Shown one piece after another: positions 21,950-35,400 of a stretch of 64,000 bases of DNA. Numbering within the stretch: the stretch's first letter is position 1; each line of letters begins with the position of its first letter. Below the pieces are notes generated by a model. That model saw only the letters and a list, made by a program, of their open reading frames with translations. It was not told the DNA's origin and did not search any database. Position numbers and translations under genes: made by a program. Source of the stretch: Vitrella brassicaformis (lineage: Eukaryota; Sar; Vitrellaceae); assembly GCA_001179505.1 (NCBI GenBank), contig CDMY01000312.1:39874-103873 (forward strand). The letters are read 5' to 3'.

Positions 21950-24068
21950 ATGGGCACGATTCCCTCGTTGTTTCACCGCTCTCTGTCCTTCTTCAATCGT
22001 CGTCGTGTCACTGACGGCAACGCGTCAGCTTCATCCTCATCGTCTGCTCCTCTGATGAGCGCCTCATCGACGACGGTCGTGTGGCAGTGGGAGACCGACC
22101 ACAGCGGGTGGTGTCCGTGGGACGGTCACGCACAGCGAGATCTCGAGAGGCACTTCCACAGCGGAGGTCAGCGGAACTTCGACCTCGGCGTCGGTTCCAG
22201 GACTTACGAGATTGACTTCAACAACATGCTGCAGAGAAACAAACACACCGGTAGGTACCTGCCAGAAAGGGCACGTGTCTGTGTCCGGGGAGCTGAGCTT
22301 GTCATCGACTGTCGTGTCGTCTTGGTGGTGGGGATGTTGTCATGTTAGGTGTGCAGAGGCGCATCCGGCGGGAGGTGGGCAACTTCGTGTGGGAGTTCGA
22401 TGCAGGCGGGCAGCAGGGGTGGACTGTGTAAGCCACAAGACACACACACACACACACGCGACGGTGTGTTATGCATGAGCATGGTCCGTGTGTCTGTTTG
22501 TGTGTGGCAGGTTTGACGCGCCCACCGCGACTCAGCTGGAGGTGGAGAGCCACCTGTGCGCCAACAACGGCCAGGTGACCTACACCCACCACAACCAGCG
22601 CTACGAGGCCAACCTCTTCAACCGCAAGCAGACCAACCTCCACACCAATCAACAGCGCGACATCAGGCGCAGGGACGTCATGCCAGGCGCCGCCCCACAC
22701 CCCCATGGACATCACCCCCAGTCCCACCACGCCCGCCAATCCGCCGGCCGGTCTCACGCACAGTCGTCTGGACACCGACACGGACCCTATCATGGCCACG
22801 GACACGGCGGCAGGCATTCCGGCGGCCGTCGGAGCGGCCATGCGGCCAGTGCTTCGGCCTCTGCTGCAAGTGGCGGGTCGATCGCGACACACTCATTCGG
22901 CAGCGGGCGGAAGATCTACACGTACAATGACGAGTCGATTCCGCAGGAGGACGTGGACTCGGTGCTCGAGGATGTGCCGGACCGGCCAGAGAGGGAGGGA
23001 GAGGGAGAGGGAGAGGAGGGGGAGGGGGAGGGCGGGGGAGAGGCGTGTGCCGTCTGCAGCATATGTCACGACGAGTTGCGTGAGGACCTGGTGAGGTTTG
23101 TGGGCGACTGCCCCCACGTGTTCCACCGGGAGTGTGTACACAATATGGCCAAATACGGCAGCGGCCACCTCAAGTGCCCCCTCTGCAACGCGGTCAAGCT
23201 CTACTCACATGGATCGCAGCCCAGTGGTCAGTCAGCTGAACACACACACACGCGCGCACACACAGACATCTGGATCGTCCACACATCACATCTGCTCGGG
23301 GTGTGTGTGTCAGGTGCGATGGAGTGGACCACTGGTGACGAGCCGGTCTTGAAGGGCCACGAGGGCACCAAGACCGTCACCATCACTTGGTCATTCCCAG
23401 ACGGAATACAGGGTGGGTCTGCCCTGCCCCTCACACACATAGACAAGGAGAGCGCTCACGCATGCCACTGTGTGTGTGCTGGTTTGATCAGGTCGCAAGA
23501 TGATGAGTGAGGGACACCGGTATCGCGGCACGAGCCGCACCGGCTACCTCCCCGATACACCCACTGGACGCGCCATCGCACAAATGTTCATCAGATGCTT
23601 CGAACACGTACGTTGGTTGCCCCCCACACACACCCACACACCCCCCCACACACCAATGCCAATGCGACGTCTCTGTGTGTTGTGTTGTGTTGTGTGCAGG
23701 GTCACATGTTCACAGTGGGGTCGAGTGTGACGACGGGCGCCGAGAACACGACTGTGTGGAACGGCGTCCACGTCAAAACCAAACCTGTCGGAGGTAGGAC
23801 CATCACACTCACGCTCACCACTCAGGCAGCACAGGAGGGCAACCACACCCATTTCCCTCTCTCTCTGTACCCCCCAGGGTCGGCCAACTTTGGATACCCC
23901 GACGATGGGTACTTCAAGCGCGTGTTGGAGGAGCTGGCGGGCAAGCACATTCTGCCCACACAGGAGGAGCGCGACGTGCTTACAGCCCAGGGGGTCATCG
24001 AGCAAGCGACGTCCGCCAGCGCATCGACGTCCGCATCCACACCCGCAACCAACGCCGTCAACCCGTGA
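21950..24068 (+). CDS. Deltex-type RING E3 ubiquitin ligase with two WWE domains
   Basis: Seven exons (21950-22250, 22349-22427, 22511-23226, 23314-23412, 23492-23607, 23700-23793, 23878-24068) give 531 residues. WWE 1 covers ~45-105 (VVWQWETDHSGWCPW ... YEIDFNNMLQ). WWE 2 covers ~110-180 (NFVWEFDAGGQQGWTV ... YEANLFNRKQTNL). A His/Gly-rich linker and an acidic Glu/Gly run come next. The RING is CSICHDELREDLV, CPHVFHRECV and LKCPLCNA. The Deltex C-terminal domain ends the protein (GYLPDTPTGR, FTVGSSVTTGAENTTVW, YGYPD-like FGYPDDGYFKRVLEEL). WWE domains bind poly-ADP-ribose and Deltex DTC domains act on ADP-ribosylated targets, so a PAR-linked ubiquitin ligase is the likely role. The start is the ATG just before WWE 1. 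Confidence 0.93.
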
Positions 24069-25186
24069 TCCTCCCGGCCCACCTGCCTGTTGACATGCGG
24101 TGTTATCCTCTGAGATTTTGGTTTGATTGCGTTTTTGATACCGATCGGCTGGGCGGTCCGGCGGCGCTTTCTTCTTATGTTTGGGTGGGCCATGAGTAGA
24201 GACAGACAAGGGGGGCCCTGCGTGTGTGAGACGACGGGTGAGTGATGCTGTGGTTGGGCTTTATGCTGAGTTGTGAGGTGAGTTGTGGTGGTGATGTGTG
24301 TGTGGGTGTATGTGAGTACACGGCTCTCTCTCTCTCTCTCCGGTGCCTGCGTCCATCTCTCCATCTACACATTTGTCGTTGTGTCGTGGACATTGCTGCT
24401 GGCGGTCCGTCTGGTGTGTTGCCGGCTTCTCACCCACCTGCAGCGAGGCCGCTGCATTGTGTCGGCGCTCTTGCTGCTGAGTGTCTGATGCAATGAAGAG
24501 GCAGCGATGTATGTGGGTGGGAAGAGGGGACACCGGATGACGGCGCCAAGGATATGAAACAAACACCCACCCATACGTGAAGTCGGGTCATTGTAAGATA
24601 GATATTCCTGCTGTCTCTCTGTGGTCTTCTGGGCATGTTCCCTTCACCAGGGGCGAGTGTGCGGCGGGTGGTGGTACCGACTCACCATCCGCTGCGTGTC
24701 TTGTCTTCGGTGATGGCGACATTCAGAAATCACATGAGAGCGAGTTAGCAGTCGGTTTTCCCATCGTTGGTTCAGACGGCCCGCCTGCCAGGCAGCGGGC
24801 GGGCCTTTCCGATTCTTTCTATGTGTGTGCGTGTGTGTGTGAGAGAGAACGAGAGCGTGTGTGCGTCCCGCCTTGTTGGTGTGTATGTGTGTGTGTGTGT
24901 GCGTGTCTTTGTATTGAATACGTGTGCCCGTCTATAGCATATGCTTTCATACACGTGCATACATTTAGTGGATGGCAGCGGACCGCTGCAGATTGACCTC
25001 ATCGATTATGGAACCAGCTTTTCACAGTCGTTGCCTCGGCGTCCTCACGATGTGTCATGAGTGCCCACCGTCACATCCAGGAGACGCATCCACGCAGGAA
25101 GTCATACAACACACAGAGAACTTCCCAATATACCCCTCCCTCCCTGCCCCCTATACAGGGATACTGGCGATCAGCGACCGGTCCAG
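24069..25186. other. Intergenic, no gene seen
   Basis: Holds TG-rich and GA-rich tracts (24310-24340, 24826-24905). No exon with splice signals and coding bias was found. Confidence 0.65.
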
Positions 25187-25644
25187 TCAGTCAAACCACT
25201 CCGCAGCACCTGCACCTGTCTCGATGAGCGCCAGGTCAGCAGCGAAGTCCTCTTCGCTCAGCCGGACGTGCGCCGCCTCAAAGGCAGCCACCTTCCTGGC
25301 CAGGTCGGCCTTGTAGGGCTGGTCCGCGGCCTTTGACTGCTCGAAGCAGGTCATCTTGCCGGTGCGCTTGGTCTTGCGGGTGGTCTTGGACATCTGTTTC
25401 GCAGAAGCCAAGCCATCCATCCATCCATCCACACACATGACGTCTGAACATCATCCTCCCTTACAGTACATCTGTACCTTGGATTTCTTGGCTATGGCGT
25501 TTTTCTTGACGTTCTTGATGCCATCGTTCTTGCTGTCGTCCTTGTCCCTGCCGTCGCTGCCATTGCTGCCGGTCTGTGTCTTGGTGGAGAGCGACGACAG
25601 GCCGCCACTGGAACTCGCCGCGCCCTTGACGGATGCATCCGAGG
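25187..25644 (-). CDS. Small basic hypothetical protein, 5' exon(s) not found
   Basis: Two exons are supported: 25644-25478 and 25393-25187, joined in phase 0. The first encodes a Ser/Gly/Thr-rich, then Lys/Asp-rich stretch (KNVKKNAIAKKSK). The second encodes MSKTTRKTKRTGKMTCFEQ, then a helical, acidic end finishing ETGAGAAEWFD. The upstream acceptor at 25644 leaves two bases of a codon, so at least one further 5' exon is needed; the repeat array lies in that direction. The protein is not recognised. An internal ATG at the start of the last exon could also begin a 68-residue protein. Confidence 0.45.
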
Positions 25645-26983
25645 CTGCACACGCATACACGGAAGAAATGCGCCATCAACTGGATGGGTGTGTCGGTCGT
25701 GTCTCATGAGTGTGAGCGTGCCAGCGTCATTTGTGTCGTCCTTGTACCCCCTGGACACGTTACGCTGAGCATGTTCGTTTTTTGAAAATGTGCGCTGGGC
25801 GACCGCCCGAAATGAAAAAATGCGTCGGAGACAGCGAGGATTGAAAAAGTGCATCGAGGAACAGCGAGGCGAATGAAAATGTGCAGTCCAGACAGCGGCC
25901 ATTTGAAATATTGCGGTGGAGGACCGCATCAAGGACCTCATCAAAAGCCGCCATGGCTTCTACGTACACCTTCCCCCACCATGGATCGCGCTGGGAAATG
26001 AAAATTTTCGTTCGTCATCCTCCAAATGAAATTTTGCGTTCTGCTCTGTGACCAGCATGCGAAAAAATCCGTCGGCCAGAGCACCGAATGAAAAGGTACG
26101 TAGAGGGGTGAAGGAACGAAAAAACACGTTGACCAGCTGCGAGTTTGAAATGATGCGCTTTCAGAAGGTTACGTGCCTAGGGGGTACGTCCTTGGGAGGG
26201 GGCAGCCCAAACGAAACAGCGGCAAGCACCGGGATGAGGACCAGTGGCATCTGCAACACACACACACAAAGACTCCCAGCTGGTCAAGAGAGAGAATGGG
26301 TGGTCCATCTCCACCAAATACCTTTGCAGGTGACTCCTTCTTGCCTCTGAGCATAGTTGGCCCTACCGAATCTCCTCAGTTGACGAAAATGACCACACCA
26401 AAGCTGTGCACACAGAGGCAGCACATCGAGGAGCTCGCATTGCCATTTCTGGGGCATTTTCCCTCAAAGTCGGTGCATGTGGGCTCTTAGTGCCTCTTCT
26501 TACCTGACTGCCGGTGCTGAATCGTCTGCAATTGTCGCTGAGCGGTCCTGGGGCCTTTCTCGCCTGTGGGCAGCTGCTGTGGGGCAATTTATGGGGCTGA
26601 CACCACCACAGACAAACGAGGCTGATACGATAGAGGGTGTTGTGAGCACACTGAGGCTCAGATGTCGTGGCTCCAATGGAGAACGAGGAGGGGGTCCGAA
26701 GCTAAGCAATTGAAGCTAAGCTTGCTGATTTACATTTGGGTGATGGTCATTGTTTGCCGTAGTGTTGTGGAGATGCATGGTGCTGGCTGATTGTCTGTCG
26801 GGGATAGAGAAACAACATCGATCGTTGCCTGCATTTGTATTGAATTTCAATTTGTTGGCTTGCTATCCGAAGACTGCATTAGACGGAACAAATCCTTTGC
26901 TGCATAAGGGCCTGTGTCTCGTTGCATTTGATGGATGACCCACTGCACGAACGCACTCAGCCGTCCATCCGCCCATGACCTAA
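25645..26983. other. Region with repeat array, otherwise no supported gene
   Basis: The array at 25783-26175 occupies the first part. From about 26180 to 26980 no exon was supported; the sequence is less TG-rich than other spacers. The large C2 gene ends at 26984. Confidence 0.6.
25783..26175. repeat. Array of degenerate ~30-bp units (TGAAAA..TGCGT-type core)
   Basis: Eleven units begin at about 25783, 25813, 25842, 25874, 25904, 25999, 26027, 26060, 26089, 26117 and 26146. Spacing is 28-33 bases except one 95-base gap, about three periods. Each unit starts (T/C)GAAA(A)n and is followed within 5-8 bases by TGCG, TGCA, TCCG or CACG. The A-rich cores stand out against a GC-rich background. Confidence 0.8.
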
Positions 26984-27106
26984 TTATTGCTGCCACGAGA
27001 AGCCCAACACGATCTCCCCTTTGACATCGACCTTGGACCTGACCCCCTCCTTGGCCACCAACCGCTCCACCACATCACCAGTGCCAAACTGACACAAATA
27101 CATACA

Positions 27107-27138
<32 letters not shown>

Positions 27139-30100
27139 TGCAGGGAATGTGTCTGTGCTGTGTCTGCTGCGTCTCCGTGTCTCCCTCCCCATATGTGTCA
27201 ATCACCTGGAGGCTGTGTGGCGGCACTCGGACGGTCATGCAGCCAAGGAAATCATCACCACCCCGCGACTTGATCATGTCATAGTCATACACCTCACACA
27301 CGCACTCCACGCCCCTCTCAGCAGCGCCGGGCGGCAGGTCAGTGAAGGTCAGAGACTTGTTCCATTTCGGGTTGAGGTTCTGGCTGATGTGCTCAGTCTG
27401 CTGTGTGGGCGACTCCCACCCATTGGCCCGCAGCTTCACAACCATGTAGGGGTCGCTCTTGCGCATCCATCCGTCGGCCGCAGCGAGGTCGTGAGCCTCC
27501 TTGATATTCACTACCAGCTTGCTCGGCACCGGCGGTTGTGCAGGCGGCGGCTGCTGGGGTGGCTGCTGCTGCTGCTGGTGTTGTGAGAGGGTGCCGTATG
27601 GCGTCTGCATCGTCTGGTAGGGCGTGCCGGCGGCACCGGTCACCTCACTGGTGGAGTGGAGGGGCGATGCTGCGGCCTGAAATGGGCTGGCAGGGCCGCC
27701 CACGCCCGATGGGCCACGGCTGGCGAGGCCGCCGGCCGATGAGGGGGGAAAGGAGTGGTAGGGGGTGGGCACCGCATGGGACGCCACATCCAAGTCGACC
27801 GGTGGCACACCTCCCTGCTTCCGTGTCTGTGGGGGCTGCTGGGCTNNNNNNNNNNNNNNNNNNNNNNNNNNNNNNNNNNNNNNNNNNNNNNNNNNNNNNN
27901 NNNNNNNNNNNNNNNNNNNNNNNNNNNNNNNNNNNNNNNNNNNNNNNNNNNNNNNNNNNNNNNNNNNNNNNNNNNNNNNNNNNNNNNNNNNNNNNNNNNN
28001 NNNNNNNNNNNNNNNNNNNNNNNNNNNNNNNNNNNNNNNNNNNNNNNNNNNNNNNNNNNNNNNNNNNNNNNNNNNNNNNNNNNNNNNNNNNNNNNNNNNN
28101 NNNNNNNNNNNNNNNNNNNNNNNNNNNNNNNNNNNNNNNNNNNNNGGCTGCAATTGTGGGGGTTGTTGGGGGGGCTGCTGATAGGCGCCGCTATCAGGGT
28201 AGGGTGGTTCATCCAGTGGTTCTGGGTGGAAGGGCGCTGGTCGAGTGGGTGAGGGTGGGCGGTGCGTCACGGTCATGGTCATGTCTCCGGCGGAGGGGGC
28301 CTGTTGCTGCGGCATGTGCAGCGGTGTCCATGTGGTGACGAGGAAGAGCTGTCCTTGTGCTGGGTCGCGGCACTTCTGTGTGTTGGACTGGAGAGAGAGA
28401 GTCACCTCCTGCACTGAGGGACGACTGATGTCTTGCGGAAGAGGGAACCTGCATACGACATGAGACACAACTACGTGTCTGTCTCTCCCTGTCGATTGAC
28501 GTGGCGTACGTGGCCTCTCCCAGGAAGTCCTTGCCGAGTGTGTCTGAATCCCACACCTCGACCAACACGGGCTCGCTGGGACCCTCACGCTGCGGCCAGT
28601 TGATTTTGAAGCTCTTGCTCTCCTTCCACACGGGGTCAAGCGTCTTGCACTTGACCGATGTCTCCCACACCTGCGCGCGCACAGACACGGGCGTAGAGGA
28701 TATCTCACTCACGGACAGGCCATCTTGATTCCTACCTGAGGTTTGGAGTGCGTCTTTGGCTGTGCGGGGACCAAGAATCGGCAGAAGGGGTCAGATATGG
28801 TCAGCTTGCCGAAGCCCCACATGGAACGGTCCGCAGCACGCAGACCCTGTGCTGACAGACACTGAACGGAACAATAATAGAGACACAACAGATGGGCGCG
28901 TCGGGAAGAGTCCTTCTTTGTCAACCTCAATCTTGAAGTCGCCTTCGAACGTCTGCGGGGGTGGTGGGGGCCCAGCCGCCATCGAGAGGTCCGTCGTGAG
29001 CCCCTTGTCAGGCACCTGCATGACCTGCTGAGTGACCTCCTCCAGCTCGTACCGTGGCTCCCACTCTATCTCGAGGCTGATGAGGCCCTGTGCCTCCGCG
29101 CTGCTCTTCTTTTTGTTGGACTGGAGGGGCTGCTGGAAGGTCTTCCTGCCACCCTTGATGGGGAAGGGCAGGTGGACCTCGCCAAGGAAATCGTCAGGGC
29201 CGAGGTCTGAGTCGAAAACCTCTATCAGGATGGTCGGCTTGCTCTCGCCGGTCCACTCATTGGGGGACTGCACAGACAAAGACGAGGGCTTTACGAAGAC
29301 AGAAAAGAAGGCGCGTGGCAGGTTTGGTTGACCGTTTGTGAGTTGATGTAGAAGCCGTGTTGTTCATCCCAGACGGGGCTGAGGTTCTTCTTGACAACCT
29401 TGGTCTGCCATGAGTGCTTTCGGCTGCCGGGGCCGCCTGTCGCGAGACACACCTGCACAAGTGACAGCCACCCAGCAGTGGACTAACACCTGGTATTGGC
29501 TCTAGTGACCTACTTTGGCGTATGGGTCGGATGTTGTGGGGCGGCCGAACATGGTAGTGTCGGCTGCACGGAGGCCCGACGCCGATATGCACTGAGGCAG
29601 ACATGCAGGCCATGAGAGTGGCGTCTGTGTCTGTGTCTGTGTCTGCGTATGTGTGGTGTGTACTTTGATGCGGAGGTTGCCGACGTATGGGAGGCTCTCC
29701 CCGTCCTCAGCCAGCACCTCACACTCAACTATTTCTGATCAATCACGCCACACAGACTCTTCGTTCCGTGTGTGTGTGTGTGTGTGTGTGTGTACCAGGT
29801 TCCTCCTTGTCCATGTCGATGTGGGGCCTCCAGGTGATATCGATGGCCAGGCTGCCGCCACCGCTGCTCCTGCCCTTCTCAGGGTCGCCCGTCAGCGGCA
29901 GCTGGTACCTAGTGGTGCCGCGCTGCACAGACACAGACAGACGATGATGATGATAGGTGCATCTGTGATTGCACTTGTTTGGACCTTTGTGGGCGCAGGG
30001 AATGCCACTTGCCCCAGGAAGGCGTCCGAGCCGAGTCTGCTGGCCCACACCTCCACTAGCACGAGAGACTCAGATGGACCCAACTCCTGACACGCACACA

Positions 30101-33100
30101 GCAGCCCAGGGTTGACAGGGGGCCACCCACGAATGCTCACGCACCCTGGGCAGGTTGACGTCCCATTCCTTGTCCTGCTGCCACACGGGCGAGTTGTTGT
30201 GCTTGACCACCTTGCTTTGCCACACGTCGGGCTTCTCAGTCGACGTGCACTGCGTGAACATCTTGCAGTACGCATTCACTGCACACACATGTGCACAACA
30301 CATATCGATGGCCAAGACAGAGAGACAGCAGCTGTGTGTGTGTGTACCAGGGTTTTGTTTCTGCTTGGGTGAGTTCTTGGTGGCGCCGGGAGGGACCAAA
30401 GCGGTCGCCGCCACACACTAAGGAGGGAGGAGAGTCAGGAGACACGACGAGCAGACAGGAGGCCGATCTCATTCGATTGCGTAACGTACCACCACGATCA
30501 GTTTGCCCGAGAAAGGGGCCGCGGTGCCCATTTCGTGAAGCACTGCACAAGGAGAGAGAGAGGCAGACAGAGAGGGTTGGGAGAAATGCGACAGGGGCAA
30601 GTACATGAAGTGTGTGCTGGTGCACGCACGCACACCCGCACCTGTTGGTTTTGCGTCAGGTGCGGCGAGGAAGGGCGCCCACTGCACCTCAAGGCTCAGC
30701 TGCCCCGTCACCTTACCCAAGGCCTGTCCGGCACAAACTCAATGACCTGCCTGCATGCCGCTTCGCATTCTGTGCGATGCTCTCGTACGTTCTTGTCTTC
30801 CTTTGCAGGGTTGCCCATCAGCGCCTGGTGCACGTGGGAGATCGTGGGTTCCTACGTACGCATACGCAGCCACACCCACCCACCAATGGAGACAATGAAT
30901 GCACGTACATCGCGGTTCCTTTTGTTCTCACAGTGGCGTTTTTGGGAATGGGCAGCGTGATCTCGCCGAGGAAGTCGTCCTTCTCGAAGTTGACTCCCAT
31001 GACTGCGTCGGCATCCCACACCTCCACGACGTAGCTGCCGGCCTCACCAACGGGCTGCACAAAGGAAGGCATAATGAAACCATCAGAATGCCCTCAATTG
31101 TTCCCGTGATGCTGTGCTGCAGCCGGCGTGCCGACCCTTTGGTTGAATGAGATGAAGAAGTCGTTCGCCTCGTTCCACACTGGATCGAGCGTCTCGTTGA
31201 TTGTCTTGGTGCGCCATGTGGTGGGCTTGGACTTCTCGCACTCACTCACGCACACCTGCACACACCACATGCAATGGATGCCATACCATGTTCCCTCCCC
31301 TCTCTCCCTGTCCCTGTGTCAGGTTGGGTACTTTGCAGTAGGGGTCGGAGAGGCCTTTGGACAGGCCCATCATAGTCGAGTCGGCAGCACGGAGGCCAAA
31401 GGCAGAGAGACACTGCGTGAGAAAGGACAATGGCACACAAATGCATGGTCCCTTCCTCACGGACACACAGCACAATCCTCCGGAGCTCCTCGCTCCCACC
31501 TTGACAGTGAGCTTGCCGACGAAAGCCTGCTCCAGGCCAGGGTCCACCACGACCGACACTGAACACACATACCGCAGTACCAAATGAGAAAGCTTTTCAG
31601 CAGTAGCTACCCTCTGGTCTGGCTGGGAGGATTGTTGCCCCGCCGTGAGCGTCATAGGCTGTCCTTGGCACTATGGCGCTTTCAGCGAGGTTCTCCGGCG
31701 GGGACCACAGCAGCTCCACACACAGACACCCCTACAACGAAGCGGCATACAACGAAGAAGCAATCACACTATCTTTCTCCGATTCTCCCGGCTCTTCCAC
31801 CTCGGCAGCTTCCTTTGCTTTCTGTGGGTTGGACTGCACGCGCCTCAGCTGTTTTTCCAGCAGTGGCCGCACACCCCCTCTTCGCTGCAGCGTCTCATAG
31901 CAGTTCCGGAGGAACGACTGGGGGAATGGAATCCTCACTTCGCCCAGGAAGTTGTCTTTGCCCCAGTCGCTGTCCCAGACCTCGATGAGCACCTCGCTCG
32001 GGGCGTCGGTGGTGTTGTGTGGTGAGGGGAGGGGCACCTGGAAGTCTTTGGTCTCCTTCCAGATGGGGTGGAGGGTCTTGACGATAGTCTCGGTGTTCCA
32101 GGTGTGGAAGCCGCCTTTGGGAGAGGGAACCAGCACCTGACGGAAAGAGGTGAAGACATGTTTCGGCGCCTGATCGGGATTTCCGTGTCACTTACTTTGC
32201 AGTAGGGGTCAGATGTTGCCTCCCCTCCCCTGGGTGCAGCGTCAGCAGCACGCACACCAACAGCCGACCAGCAGGTCATACTGAGGGTGCCAATGAGGTC
32301 GGGCATCGTCACAGGGGGCGGCGGGATGGCCTGTGGTGGCGACACGGGAATGGTCTCGGTTGGTGAAGGGTAGCCCCTCTCCAGCTCCTGTGGCTGCGTG
32401 GGCCGGGCTGTTGGGACTGGTACTGGCGGAGACAGGGGCGGGCCGGCAGGGACATGTGCGGGGGGAGGCACATGGGGAGGCGGCTGAAGGACACAAAGAC
32501 GGAGGAGAAATGGAGAATGAAGATGGCATTAGACATAAGTCAGTCGCTTGCCTCTTTCATTTCAGGGTGGCGCGGAGCTGTTTCCCGCATGCGCAGCTGA
32601 ACATTTGAAAACAACAGGACGTTCAACAAGACGAACATATGAAGTGTAAGCACTTTTGCTGCATCATAGCTACCGTGTTTTGCAGGTCTGCGACTCTTGT
32701 CTGTTCCTCCTGCAGCGCCTGTCGCATCATGGCCAGCTGCTTCTGCAGCCCCTCGTTGTCCTTGCGCAACGCCGCCAGCTGCTGCTCGAGCGACCGGTAC
32801 TTGTCGTCACTCGGACCACCCCTGCCAACAACACACGCCCGCATCTGATGAATCTGACAATATTGGATGACGCGTACATCTGTCCAGCGTGTTTCTTGAA
32901 GTATTCCAGGTCCTGCAGGGCGGTGGCCAGGTCGCGACGGGCGGCGACTGCACAGACAGACAGAGGGATGGGGACATGAGTCGTGGCTGCCGGTGAAGCT
33001 ATCTCACTTGCAGCTCCTTCTGCGGCGCCCTTCTCCTGCTGGACCTGCTTCAGCACCTCCTGCACACTCTCCAGCTGCTGACGCAAAAACTGACCCGGCA

Positions 33101-35366
33101 GCACACAAGCCCATCCCATCTATGGGAACCTGTCTGTGGTCTGTTCTTAGCTTATTACCTTGAGGTGTGCCTCCTGATTGGCGTACCCCTCTGCTTGCTT
33201 CGCCATCATGGCCATCTGCATGCCATGCATCGCCATCATACACAGATGGATAGTGCTGCGTGTCTCCTGCTTACTGTGTGCACGTGTTGTGACTTACCTT
33301 GGTCCTGAGGTCTCCTCCCTCCATCATATGTCTCTGCAGCTCCTCCTGCGTGAACCTCAGACTGCGATCGGCCGCCCTCAGCTGCTGCTCCATGTCCTGA
33401 TTGATGAAGAGAGAGACACGAGAGATGGACGGGTGGAAGGGAGATCGCAGGGAGGGGTACTTACTTTGAGGGCTAGTTCTTTCTTGGTGAGCTCCTGTCG
33501 CATCCTCTCTGTGTCGTCCCTCACAGCAGCCACCTCACGCGCATCGAACGATCCCTCAACTTTCGACCTAATGAATTAATGACGCACGCAGAGCAATCGA
33601 TTCACTCATCGGTAATTTGGTTACTTCATGTCTTGGATCGTGTGGTGCAGGTCGTGGATGGTCTTCTTGTGTGCGTCGCTGTCCTTGAGCAGCCGGTCGA
33701 TCTCCTCAACCATCACACGCTCACGTGCAGTCACCGGCACAAATCGGGAACGCTCATCTGTCGGCAGGTAGGGAAGACAGCTAGATGAAACAGACTCGAG
33801 TGCATCGTCTTGTGTGTATATGGACCTCCTTTCTGGTCGATCGTTGTGTCTTTGAGTGCGAGAGGGACCGTTGGCAGGGGGCCGAACTGCGTATAGTACG
33901 CTGCGATCTCGTGCTCGTCGCCCTAAACACACGCAGAGAGAGGGCGGGGGAGAGAGAGGGGGGGAGAGGGAGAGAGGGATGGAGGGCTCCCGCTCTGTAT
34001 AGGTGCATTTGTGTCACCTTTGATGGCGGAATGTGCGTTGGGGGGTGCAGAAGGTTGAACACGCGAAGCGCCGTCTCAACAGACGACACCTGCAGACACG
34101 CACAAGCATCCTTGTGTCTCCTTCAGCTTGTATCTCGTGCGACACACACTAGACACCACACCACCTTTGATATGGATGAGAAGAGCTGTTGGTGGGTGTG
34201 GATGGCCTCCATCCAGCTGGCGGTGAACAGGTGCGGCTGCTTGATGTGCTGCAGGTCGTCAAGGCCGCCCTGCTGCACGCGAAGCATCAGACGCATGAAG
34301 CGCTCGCGCAGAGGGCCCGTCGACACAGACAACGCAGACAACAGGCCTGAACCAACCCACGACACAACATCTAGCTATCCTTCTAATTGCGGAAGACAGT
34401 GTTCGACCTTCTTTCGGTCCTGGTCGCGATGGCTCGACGGCCAGCTGCTGCTCCCTCTCCCTTTTGTCTTCCGCCGGCGGATTGAATGGCTGTTGGGGCA
34501 TCGTCAGCCGCTGCATGGGGGAGGTGGCTTGGTCAACGGCGCCTTCAGTGGCCCTGGACTCCGCTATCGGGAGCTCGCCCTTCTGCCCGAGATGACCTGC
34601 ATATGTCATAGAGACGAGCATAAGGTCCACCATGCCTCCTCCACAAGCGCCTGTGGATGGATGGATGGATGGATGCTCACTTTTGATCTGGTCTCTGATG
34701 AGTGGCGTGGCGGCCATCTGCAGAGGGCTCTTGCGGCCGACAGTATCCTGTATGTGCGGGTCAGCTCCATTCCTCAGCAGCAATGGGACCACCTTCGACT
34801 GACCCTCCTGCAGCCAGCCATATCAGTGCAAGGGCGTGACGATGGCATCAATGATTTATCGGTCCCCTTCTATCTATACCTCGCATGCGTAATGGAGAGG
34901 GGTGCGTCCGTAAAGGTCGCGAGCGTTGACGTCAGCCCCCTTTGCGAGCAGCAGCTTGGTGATGTCCTGCCCGCTCCAGTGACGGCTCAACACAGCATAG
35001 TACAGACCGGTGCGCTCATGCTGCACACACAGCAAAGGCAGCTGCACTGCTGTCCTGCTGTCCTTGTCCCCGTCGTCTCTTTTGTCACCTTGTCGGTGGC
35101 GTGGATGAGCGATGGCTTCGAGTGCAGAAGAATGGAAACGACGTTGCGATTCTCCGAGCAACATCCCAGATGGAACGGCGTGCGACCAAGCTGCAACGAC
35201 ACAGAGCCGTGTACAAGACAAATGTGGTTCTTTCTTGTCCACGTGTACTGTACCCACCCCATCGCGGGCCTCCAGGTTCGCCCCAGCGTGCAACAGACAC
35301 TCCACAGCTTTCTCGTGCCCATACTCACATGCCTGACGGACAGGACACAATGGCGGCTGGGTGTCT

Positions 35367-35400
<34 letters not shown>

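Noticed and set aside
25783-26175. CRISPR array
   Set aside because: Eukaryotic context, core only about 10 bases and variable, no conserved repeat of 23 bases or more and no unique spacers.
28200-28710. Separate gene between the C2-gene gap and C2-5
   Set aside because: It is the same minus-strand frame and exon series as the large C2 gene; the N run only hides a low-complexity linker.
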